Source of the DNA: Clostridia bacterium
GTDB taxonomy: Bacteria > Bacillota > Clostridia > Oscillospirales > Acutalibacteraceae
Direction: 5' to 3'
Length of the DNA: 5,781 nt
Assembly (NCBI GenBank): GCA_900764115.1
Contig: CAAFMR010000412.1
Coordinates: 1-5,781 of the forward strand
Each line of letters begins with the position of its first letter. The stretch's first letter is position 1. Position numbers and translations under genes: made by a program. Below the pieces are notes generated by a model that saw only the letters and a program-made list of their open reading frames with translations, had not been told where the DNA came from and did no database searches. Shown piece by piece: positions 1 to 5,781 of this stretch.

Positions 1-432
1 GCCCGGGAGCGGCTGGAGGATAAGAGCGGCAATGCCGGCTCAAGTCTGTCGGCGCTGAAGGGCGAGTCCAAAACGCCGACGCAGATGGCGGAGGAATTTA
101 CCCGCGGTCCGGTGCGTACAGCGGTGCTGCCGGGGCTGAAGATGCTGTGCGCCATTATGCTGTTTTTGGTGGCAATGATTTTGGCGCTGATTGCATTGCG
201 CGCGGTGAATAAGGTATTTCAGCTGCCGGTTCTGCACACACTAAACGGGACTCTCGGTCTGGTGGCGGGTGTCGCCAACGGGCTGGTTCTGGTGATTATT
301 GCCGTGGCGGTGCTGCAGATCGTGGCGGCTGCCGGCAGCGCCGAGTCTGCCATCAATCCCACGGTGATGTCGGAGACGCATGTGGTGCAGTGGCTGGCGC
401 AGTATAATCCGTTCAGCAACGGTTTGTACTAA
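1..432 (+). CDS. CvpA-family membrane protein, C-terminal part (5' end outside window)
   Basis: The reading frame is open from base 1 to a TAA at 430-432, giving 143 visible codons. The ATG at 85 is internal, because the frame continues upstream of it with no stop, so the gene begins outside the window. A charged stretch (about residues 1-40 of the fragment) is followed by two strongly hydrophobic segments. The first runs from about LKMLCAIMLFLVAMILALI to the RAVNKV region. The second follows a PVLHTLNGTLGLVAGVANG stretch. This pattern of helix, then 'LP.L..LN..LG...G...GL', then helix is what clostridial CvpA-like proteins show near their C-terminus. CvpA was named for colicin V production in E. 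coli; its molecular role in Firmicutes is not established. It is the first visible gene of a probable three-gene operon, with 41 nt to the next gene. Family assignment is from motif resemblance only; another small multi-helix membrane protein is possible. Confidence 0.62.
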   Translation, partial: ARERLEDKSGNAGSSLSALKGESKTPTQMAEEFTRGPVRTAVLPGLKMLCAIMLFLVAMILALIALRAVNKVFQLPVLHTLNGTLGLVAGVANGLVLVIIAVAVLQIVAAAGSAESAINPTVMSETHVVQWLAQYNPFSNGLY

Positions 433-473
433 AGGCGGTGTAAAACGGTAAATTTTCGTATGCGAGGTGTCGT

Positions 474-1067
474 ATGCAGGCGTTTAATGTACAATGGAAG
501 TGGAATGTACCCAATGCTCTGTCGTTATTGCGGCTGGCGCTGGTGCCGACCTTTTCGGTGCTGTATCTGCTGCAGCTGGATTATTGGGCATTCGGCGCGC
601 TGGCGCTGTCCGGTATAACGGATTTTCTGGATGGGTTCATCGCCCGCCGGTTTAATCAGATCACCGACTGCGGCAAGCTGCTGGATCCGCTGGCGGATAA
701 GCTGACACAGGTGATGGTGGTGGTGTGCCTGACCACCCGTTTCCGGGAATTGCTCCCGCTGACGGTCATCTGCTTTATTAAGGAGCTGTGTCAGGCGGTG
801 GGCGGGATGATCCTGCTGCACAGCGGCTGCCAGGTGCGCGGCTCCAAGTGGTTTGGCAAGGTGGCAACGGTGGTATTCTACCTGTGTATGCTGGTGTTGG
901 TATTGTGGCACGACCGGCTGGATGTCTGGATGGTGGCGGCGTTGGTGGCGGTCGCCAGCCTTACGATGCTGGTAGCGTTCGCGGGCTATTTCCGCCTGTT
1001 TATTTTGATTCACCGTGCCGAGCGGGTGCAGACGACCGAGGCGGCACCGGATGCGGAGAAAGATTGA
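474..1067 (+). CDS. CDP-alcohol phosphatidyltransferase (PgsA / cardiolipin-synthase-like)
   Basis: This 197-residue integral membrane enzyme would transfer a phosphatidyl group from CDP-diacylglycerol to an alcohol, releasing CMP. The family signature D-x2-DG-x2-AR-x8-G-x3-D-x3-D is present without a mismatch: D50, D53, G54, A57, R58, G67, D71, D75. The four aspartates bind the metals and act in catalysis. The N-terminus (NVPNALSLLRLALVP, about residues 11-25) is the usual entry to the first helix, and several hydrophobic helices follow, with a charged tail after about residue 180. Known PgsA enzymes make phosphatidylglycerophosphate; relatives make cardiolipin. Here the region after the motif (KELCQAVGGMILLHSG, then a KWFGK stretch) differs from textbook PgsA, so the acceptor alcohol is left open and no symbol is given. 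The ATG at 474 is preceded by GAGGTG at 464-469, which supports this start. Its stop lies inside the ribosome binding site of the next gene, suggesting coupled translation. Confidence 0.9.
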   Translation: MQAFNVQWKWNVPNALSLLRLALVPTFSVLYLLQLDYWAFGALALSGITDFLDGFIARRFNQITDCGKLLDPLADKLTQVMVVVCLTTRFRELLPLTVICFIKELCQAVGGMILLHSGCQVRGSKWFGKVATVVFYLCMLVLVLWHDRLDVWMVAALVAVASLTMLVAFAGYFRLFILIHRAERVQTTEAAPDAEKD

Positions 1068-1083
1068 GGATAATTGACCTATG
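1064..1083 (+). promoter_or_regulatory. Ribosome binding site of clpE overlapping the upstream stop codon
   Basis: TTGAGGA at 1064-1070 contains the TGA stop of the phosphatidyltransferase (1065-1067) and a GAGGA Shine-Dalgarno core (1066-1070). The first ATG of an ATGATGATG run begins 10 nt later at 1081. That spacing favours the first ATG over those at 1084 and 1087. The overlap of stop and binding site implies that translation of the two genes is coupled and that they share a transcript. Confidence 0.75.
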
Positions 1084-3387
1084 ATGATGTGTACCCGATG
1101 CAAAAAACGTCCCGCTGTGGTGTTTATCACCCGCGTGGAAAAAGACGGCGAGAGCAAAAACGAGGGGCTGTGTCTGACCTGCGCCAAGGAGTTGAATCTT
1201 CCGCAGGTCAATGCGTTGATGCAGAAATTTGACATCACCGACGAGGATATCGAGCAGATGGACCAGCAGATGCGGCAAATGATGGAGGAGATGGAGGAGC
1301 AGAACGACGGCGAAGACGGCGACGGCAATGATTTTTCATTGGGCGGCGCCCCTTCGTTCCCGTTTTTACAGAATCTTTTCGGCGGCAAGCCTGCCGCTGA
1401 AGGTCAGCCGGAGGACGGTAACCGGGAGAAAAGCAACACAGAGGAAAAAGGTAAGGACAAAGGTCCGAAACGAGGCAAGCGGAAATTTTTGTCGCAATAC
1501 GCCACCGATCTGACCGCACGGGCGCGGGAAGGGGCACTGGACCGCACCATCGGTCGTGAGCGGGAGACGGAGCGGGTGGTGCAGATTCTTTCCCGCCGCA
1601 CGAAGAACAATCCCTGTCTCATCGGCGAACCGGGGGTGGGCAAAACCGCCATCGCTGAGGGGCTGGCGCTCCGCATCGCCGAGGGGCGGGTGCCGCCCCG
1701 CCTGCGGGATAAGGAGCTGCACCTGCTGGATATGACCGCCCTGGTGGCGGGAACGCAGTTCCGGGGGCAGTTTGAGAGCCGTATCCGGGGGCTGATCGAG
1801 GAGGTCAAGGCGGACGGACACATTATCCTGTTTATCGACGAGGTGCATACGTTGGTGGGCACCGGCGATTCCGAGGGGAGTCTCTCCGCTGCCAATATTC
1901 TGAAGCCCGCCCTATCCCGTGGAGAAATCCAGGTCATCGGCGCCACCACCTTTGAGGAATATCGGAAGTATATCGAAAAGGATGCGGCGCTGGAGCGGCG
2001 GTTCCAGCCGGTGACGGTGGAGGAGCCCTCGGAGCAGGCGGCGTTTGAAATTTTGCAGGGTGTGCGGGGCTATTATGAGCTGTATCACGGCGTCACGGTC
2101 AGCGACGCGGTGCTGCGCCGCACCGTCACATTGGCGGAGCGGTATATTACCGACCGCTACCTGCCGGATAAAGCCATCGACCTGTTGGATGAGGCATGCG
2201 CCGCCACGGCGCTGGCAAACAAGAATGCCGATGCCTATGCCGATCTGACCGCCCGGGAGCAGCAGCTCCAGGGGGAGGAGGAAGCGGCGATGAATGCCGA
2301 CGAGGTGGACTATGAGGCGCTGGCAAACCTGCGGGCAGAGCTGCTGCAGGTGCAGCAGCAGGCGGAAACGCTGCGCCCCGCCGCCACCACCGCCCCGGTG
2401 ACAGAGGCGGCGCTGGCGGGGGTGATCGAGCTGTGGACGGGTATTCCGGCATCTAAGGTACAGGAGAGCGAGCTGTCCCGGCTGGCGCAGCTGGAGGAGC
2501 ATCTGCGGGCAAAGGTGATCGGTCAGGAGGAGGCGGTGCAGGCGGTGGCGGCAGCCATCCGCCGCAGCCGGGTGCAAATCAGCCCCCGCCGCCGTCCCGC
2601 GTCCTTTATCTTTGTGGGCTCCACCGGCGTGGGCAAAACCGAATTGGTGAAGGTGCTGGCGGCGGAGCTGTTTGACACGCCGGAGACGTTGATTCGGCTG
2701 GATATGTCGGAGTTTATGGAAAAGCACGCCGTTTCCCGACTCATCGGGTCGCCCCCCGGATATGTGGGCTACGACGAGGCGGGGCAGCTCACCGAAAAGG
2801 TGCGGCGCAAGCCCTATTCGGTCATTCTTTTTGATGAGATCGAAAAGGCGCACCCGGATGTGTTGAATATCCTGCTGCAAATTCTGGACGAGGGACGGGT
2901 CACCGATGCCCACGGTAGGACGGTGAATTTCGAGAATACCGTTATCGTGATGACCTCCAACGCCGGCAGTAACCAGCGGGAGAACCTGATGGGATTCGGC
3001 AAAACCGAGGGGCAGGCGCAGAAGGAGCGGGCGCTGAAGGCGCTGGGCGAGTTCTTGCGGCCGGAATTTATCGGTCGGGTGGACGAGGTGGTGTTCTTCC
3101 AGCCTCTGAGCCGGGAGAGCTATACGAAGATTGCCGCTCTGATGCTGGATGAGCTGGTGGAGCCGCTGCAGGAGCGGGGTATCGCTCTTACCTATACGGA
3201 CGCTGCCTGTCAGGTGCTGGCGGAGCAGGCTGTGGGCGGCAAGCGGGGTGCCCGGGAGCTGCGGAATGCCATTCGCCGCCAGGTGGAAAACCGGCTGGCG
3301 GAGGAGATCGTCGCCCGTTGCTGTGACCCGTTTACGGCGGTGACGGTGGATGCCGCGGATGGGGTTGTGCAGCTGACCTATCGTTGA
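1081..3387 (+). CDS. clpE: ClpE-type AAA+ Clp protease ATP-binding subunit with N-terminal zinc finger
   Basis: A 768-residue two-ring AAA+ unfoldase that would feed proteins into the ClpP peptidase in the cytoplasm. In place of the double Clp N-domain of ClpC it starts with a Cys4 zinc finger (C4-x2-C7 and C31-x2-C34), the hallmark of ClpE. A Met/Glu-rich segment and a low-complexity acidic then basic linker (about 60-140) follow. Ring D1 has Walker A GEPGVGKT at 182-189, Walker B with D253-E254, a pore-loop aromatic F227 before RGQFE, and arginines R306-R307 in ALERRFQPV. The middle region (about 383-440) is short and helical, with a UVR-like DYEALANLRAELL near 410-422. Ring D2 has Walker A GSTGVGKT at 513-520, pore loop GYVG at 560-563, Walker B D585-E586, arginine finger R666 and sensor-2 GAR at 723-725. 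MGF at 637-639 sits where ClpC/ClpE carry the ClpP-docking loop (VGF). No CtsR-type operator is visible; it probably depends on the operon promoter upstream. B. subtilis ClpE is somewhat shorter (about 700). Choice of ClpE over ClpC rests on the zinc finger. Confidence 0.93.
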   Translation: MMMCTRCKKRPAVVFITRVEKDGESKNEGLCLTCAKELNLPQVNALMQKFDITDEDIEQMDQQMRQMMEEMEEQNDGEDGDGNDFSLGGAPSFPFLQNLFGGKPAAEGQPEDGNREKSNTEEKGKDKGPKRGKRKFLSQYATDLTARAREGALDRTIGRERETERVVQILSRRTKNNPCLIGEPGVGKTAIAEGLALRIAEGRVPPRLRDKELHLLDMTALVAGTQFRGQFESRIRGLIEEVKADGHIILFIDEVHTLVGTGDSEGSLSAANILKPALSRGEIQVIGATTFEEYRKYIEKDAALERRFQPVTVEEPSEQAAFEILQGVRGYYELYHGVTVSDAVLRRTVTLAERYITDRYLPDKAIDLLDEACAATALANKNADAYADLTAREQQLQGEEEAAMNADEVDYEALANLRAELLQVQQQAETLRPAATTAPVTEAALAGVIELWTGIPASKVQESELSRLAQLEEHLRAKVIGQEEAVQAVAAAIRRSRVQISPRRRPASFIFVGSTGVGKTELVKVLAAELFDTPETLIRLDMSEFMEKHAVSRLIGSPPGYVGYDEAGQLTEKVRRKPYSVILFDEIEKAHPDVLNILLQILDEGRVTDAHGRTVNFENTVIVMTSNAGSNQRENLMGFGKTEGQAQKERALKALGEFLRPEFIGRVDEVVFFQPLSRESYTKIAALMLDELVEPLQERGIALTYTDAACQVLAEQAVGGKRGARELRNAIRRQVENRLAEEIVARCCDPFTAVTVDAADGVVQLTYR

Positions 3388-3576
3388 GTTTGCCGGTTGC
3401 CGTTTTACAAAAAAGCCTCCCTGTCTTTTCCTTTGTTGGGTAAGACAGGGAGGCTTCGGCGCTTTTAGCGGTATAGCGGCGGATTATCGAAGCATCCAAC
3501 GAGCACACAGAATGGGGGGCGGTGAAAACAGCGGTTGTGCAGGAATGGAGCCCGATGGCATACATAAGCCGACGGC
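3388..3576. other. Convergent intergenic region between clpE and the tetR remnant
   Basis: These 189 bases separate the rightward clpE stop from the leftward tetR stop. The part near clpE holds a strong inverted repeat, listed separately. In the rest (3457-3576) I see no credible gene, no RNA gene and no clear promoter. A short open frame beginning at 3512 has no recognisable protein and runs antisense into tetR, so it is not called. Confidence 0.7.
3403..3462 (-). terminator. Intrinsic terminator serving the leftward tetR gene, possibly bidirectional
   Basis: AAGCCTCCCTGTCTT at 3413-3427 and AAGACAGGGAGGCTT at 3442-3456 form a perfect 15-bp stem around a 14-nt loop. Read on the minus strand, the stem is followed at once by TTTTTTG (complement of 3408-3414), the classic form of a Rho-independent terminator. 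Read on the plus strand, the stem is followed by CGGCGCTTTT, a weak T-tract, so stopping of clpE transcripts (25 nt after its stop codon) is plausible but less certain. The position between two convergent genes fits a shared terminator. The distance to the tetR stop is about 120 nt. Confidence 0.85.
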
Positions 3577-4155
3577 TCAGCGGTTGGTCGGGCGGCTGGC
3601 GGCGAGCTTTTCAACTCCGGTCAGAACCACCTCGGTAACGGTGTCCAACGATACTGAGAACCCACCCTGGAAGTATTCCACCACCACATCGACGCAGGCG
3701 CTGGTGAGAAAATAGACCTGCACCGGCCACTTTGCCGGATTGGCGGTGAAGGGGCGGTAGGGCACGGTTTTCGCTATCCGGCGGGCGATGCTTTTTTTGA
3801 GCTTTTCCACGAATAGCTTAGGGGAAGAAGCCCCCAGCACCATCCGGTAGTTTTCTTCGTTTTCCTTGAGAAAGGAAAGGATGCCCCGGGCATAGTAACT
3901 GAAATCCAGCGTTTCAGCTGTGGTTACGGTTTTCAGATTGGACAGAACCGCCGTCAGCTGGTCGATCAGCTCGTTTTCAAATTCCTCCGCCACGGCGTAA
4001 ATGTCCTCATAGTGATAATAAAAGGTGGTCTTGGAGATGTCGGTACGCTGCGCCGGCTCCGTGACGGTGATCTTGTTGATATCCTTCTTCGCCGCCATCA
4101 GCTCAGTAAAGGCGCGACGAATCCACTGCCGGGTTCTTGCGGCGTTTCTGTTTAT
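3577..4155 (-). pseudogene. TetR-family transcriptional regulator lacking its native start
   Basis: About 191 TetR-like codons run leftward from near 4152 to a TGA at 3577-3579. They begin NRNAARTRQWIRRAF, the usual first helix of the family. Next come KITVTE-P-AQRTDISKTTFYYHY (helix-turn-helix, recognition helix around SKTTFYYHY) and a helical C-terminal ligand domain ending AASRPTNR. About 191 residues matches a full TetR, so only the first one to five residues are missing. Upstream of 4152 the frame stays open on the minus strand as far as an ATG at 4320, but that stretch is the antisense of the MMPL transporter, not TetR sequence. A proline stands at 4054-4056 (CCG), where relatives nearly always have leucine (CTG) in the first helix of the HTH. 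Such proteins normally repress an adjacent efflux gene, here the head-to-head MMPL remnant. It may be inactive, or expressed as an N-terminally extended protein; the family call is firm, the pseudogene call less so. Confidence 0.78.
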
Positions 4156-4156
4156 G
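4130..4156. other. Deletion or rearrangement junction joining the 5' sides of tetR and the MMPL gene
   Basis: TetR homology on the minus strand reaches up to about 4152 (codons for N-R-N-A-A). MMPL homology on the plus strand is already recognisable from about 4139 (AAFLFMSFRIG in frame 2). There is no intergenic space: no promoter, operator, ribosome binding site or start codon for either gene. A functional divergent pair would need all of these, and the transporter lacks its first helices. I see no insertion sequence, target-site duplication or long repeat at the joint. The simplest reading is a single deletion that removed the shared promoter region and the 5' part of the transporter. An assembly chimera is the alternative. 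Confidence 0.65.
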
Positions 4157-4591
4157 TCCTTCCGTATCGGCTTTGATATCGGCATCGTGCTGATGAAGGG
4201 CATTGTCATTTCCGCCATCACCTCGCTGACGCTGCTGCCGGCGCTGGTGCTGCTGCTGGATACCCCCATCAGGAAAGCGAAGAAAAAAGCCTTTGTGCCC
4301 AAGGGAAAGGCGTTTTGCAAAACCGCTTATAAGGCGAGTAAGTTCATCGTGCCGGTGGCGCTGGCGCTGGTGGTGCTGTGCGGTGTGCTGCAGACCGGGA
4401 ACCGCTACATTTTTACCGATACCAAGGTGGGCAATCAAGCCATCGTGGACACATTTGGCAAAAACAATGCCGTGGTGGCGGTGTATAAAAATACGGACGA
4501 TACCTATGCCAATGAGCAGCAGCTGGCACAGGCGCTGAAAGCGCACACGACCGCCGACGGCACCCCGGTGCTGGTAAAGCTATACGGCATA

Positions 4592-4601
4592 CAGCAACAC
4601 G
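4592..4601 (+). other. Frameshift 1 in the MMPL remnant (frame 2 to frame 3)
   Basis: The stretch reads CAGCAACACG. Removing one base, most simply the C at 4595, turns CAG-CAA-CAC into CAG-AAC-ACG. This joins the upstream LVKLYGIQ to the downstream NTVREPYDAQ, which is the expected family continuation. A two-base loss is the formal alternative. The site is not a homopolymer. Confidence 0.75.
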
Positions 4602-4796
4602 GTGCGGGAGCCGTACGACGCCCAAAAGGTGGTACAGAAGCTGGAGCTGTCCGCAGCCGATACGGAGCTGCTCTTTACGATGTATAACCTGTATCAGGAC
4701 CCTACGGCAGTGCAGCTGTCCTTTGCGGAATTTGTGGATCTGGGCAATGAATTGGTCGGCACCGATGCGGATGCCAAGGAATTTGTGGATGCCGAC

Positions 4797-4807
4797 ACCA
4801 ACCAAGA
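4797..4807 (+). other. Frameshift 2 in the MMPL remnant (frame 3 to frame 1)
   Basis: ACC-AAC-C-AAG: removing one C (4802 or 4803) joins DADTN to KTLQTLQVIAGVM. Without it, frame 3 runs on as a proline- and arginine-rich sequence unlike any membrane exporter, to a stop near 5072. Frame 1, by contrast, is open and family-like to the window edge. Confidence 0.78.
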
Positions 4808-5781
4808 CCCTGCAGACCCTCCAGGTGATTGCCGGAGTGATGTCCGGCAGCCAGACCGCGGATCAGCTGTTTACGAAGCTGACCACCGGGGTGATGCAGG
4901 GGACGGATGTGCAGAAATTTTCCATCCAGCAGCTGTATATCCTGTATTTCTACGGGACGGGCGCTATGCCGGTCGGTTCCATCAACGGCAGAGTCTTCGC
5001 CCAATATGCGCTGACGACCGATACGACCAACGCGGTGGTACACGCCAATCTTACCGACGAAAACCGGAATAAGCTGGCGGATATGCTGACAGTAGACCGG
5101 TATTATACCGACGCCGTCCCGCTGACCTATCCGCAGGCGTATGAAAAGCTGACCGCCCTGCAAAAGGAAATCAAAAGCGATATGGCGTCCTCTCAGCTGG
5201 ATGAGGATAAGATTTCCGGAGTATACATCAAATCCGCCGTGCGCAGCGGGCAGCCGCTGACCGCCGAAATGCGTGCCTGTGAGCTGTTGGATTTTGTCAG
5301 CGGGAATATGGACACCAACACCCTGCTCAAGGAGAAAATGAGCGAGGAAAACCGGCAAAAAGTTGCCGACGCCCAGAGCGATATCGCCAAGGCGGAGGAT
5401 TTGTTTAACGGGGAGCGGTATTCCCGGATGCTGCTTTCGGTCAACCTGCCCAATGAGAGCGAAGAAACCACCGCTTTTGTGGAATATCTGATTCAGGAGG
5501 TAAAGACGGTGTTCGGCGATGACGCCTATATCACCGGCGAAATTGTTTCCACCTACGATTTGGAGCAATTCTTTAGCCACGATTATCTGTTCATTACGGT
5601 ATTCACGCTCATTTCTATTTTCGTGATCGTGCTGGTGATCTTCCGGTCGCTGTCGCTGCCGATAATCCTGGTGGCAGTGATTCAGGGAGCCATCTTCATC
5701 GCCATGAGCACGCAGCTGCTGGGCGACGGCATCTTCTTTATGAGCTATATCGTAACCACCTGTATCCTTATGGGAGCGACC

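Larger units (their letters stand above)
4136..5781 (+). pseudogene. MMPL/RND-type membrane transporter: 5'-truncated, two frameshifts, 3' end outside window
   Basis: This remnant of a proton-driven exporter of the MMPL family (lipid or drug export across the cytoplasmic membrane) is read in three frames. Frame 2 (4136-4594) holds the last helices of the first membrane bundle (FRIGFDIGIVLMKG, then TSLTLLPALVLLLD), a basic loop, and one further helix (IVPVALALVVLCGVLQ) that leads into the outer domain. Frame 3 (about 4596-4802) continues with NTVREPYDAQKVVQKL up to EFVDADTN. Frame 1 (4804-5781) continues with KTLQTLQVIAGVM, the rest of the outer domain, and three helices around TVFTLISIFVIVLVIF, LPIILVAVIQGAIFI and SYIVTTCILMGAT, still open at the window edge. 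About 548 codons remain. By comparison with the family, roughly 270-300 N-terminal codons are missing. Each frame change is explained by one extra base. Family identity is confident; loss of function follows if the lesions are real rather than sequencing errors. Confidence 0.85.

Noticed and set aside
525..1388. Long minus-strand open frame (287 codons) opposite the phosphatidyltransferase and the start of clpE
   Set aside because: Its translation is low-complexity, rich in His, Gln and Arg, and has no recognisable domain. It is the antisense shadow of two well-supported plus-strand genes in GC-rich DNA.
1321..1480. Low-complexity stretch in clpE considered as a sign of fusion or insertion
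   Set aside because: ClpE proteins have a variable linker between the zinc finger and ring D1; the reading frame is continuous and the flanking domains are in the expected order.
1912..2913. Minus-strand open frame of 333 codons inside clpE
   Set aside because: It is antisense to both AAA+ modules, whose motifs are all intact on the plus strand. The translation is rich in Arg, Leu, His and Gln and has no family resemblance.
3512..3715. Small plus-strand open frame starting in the intergenic region
   Set aside because: No convincing protein pattern, and most of it is antisense to the C-terminal part of tetR.
4156..4320. N-terminal 55 codons of the minus-strand tetR open frame
   Set aside because: They are the antisense of MMPL helices and not TetR sequence, so they were left out of the tetR feature; possible translation is noted as a finding only.
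4592..4807. Programmed ribosomal frameshifting as the reason for the two frame changes
   Set aside because: No slippery heptamer or obvious stimulatory structure at either site. The gene is also truncated, so decay or sequence error is simpler.
4702..5580. Minus-strand open frame of 292 codons opposite the MMPL gene
   Set aside because: The plus-strand frame 1 gives a clear MMPL outer domain and helices over the same bases; the antisense product looks like no known protein.

Overview
The window looks like the chromosome of a moderately GC-rich Firmicute. The best guess is a gut Clostridium relative of the Oscillospiraceae/Ruminococcaceae kind. This rests on a ClpE-type unfoldase with an N-terminal Cys4 zinc finger, a CvpA-like membrane protein, a TetR/MMPL pair of the clostridial type, and GAGG-type ribosome binding sites. 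The taxonomic call is inference; there is no rRNA or other marker here.

Left part (1-3387, + strand): three genes lie in one direction with small gaps (41 and 13 nt) and form a probable operon. They are the C-terminal part of a CvpA-family membrane protein, a CDP-alcohol phosphatidyltransferase (phospholipid synthesis) with a perfect catalytic motif, and a two-ring AAA+ Clp ATPase of ClpE architecture. All three are intact within the window. The shared theme is envelope and protein quality control, but no functional link is proven.

Middle (3388-3576): an intergenic stretch with a perfect 15-bp inverted repeat. A run of six T follows it only when read on the minus strand. It is therefore best read as the terminator of the leftward tetR gene, perhaps also stopping the rightward clpE transcript.

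Right part (3577-5781): a damaged drug/lipid-export locus. A leftward TetR-family regulator and a rightward MMPL/RND-type transporter lie head to head, but the intergenic promoter region, the tetR start and roughly the first 270-300 codons of the transporter are gone. The two coding sequences abut or overlap at about 4130-4156. The transporter also carries two frameshifts (near 4595 and 4803), and the regulator has a proline in its DNA-binding helix region. Together these look like a deletion followed by decay of a regulator/efflux pair, unless the junction and the indels are assembly or sequencing errors. I saw no RNA genes, CRISPR arrays, insertion sequences or phage features. I did not find a convincing new system; the deletion scar is the most noteworthy item.
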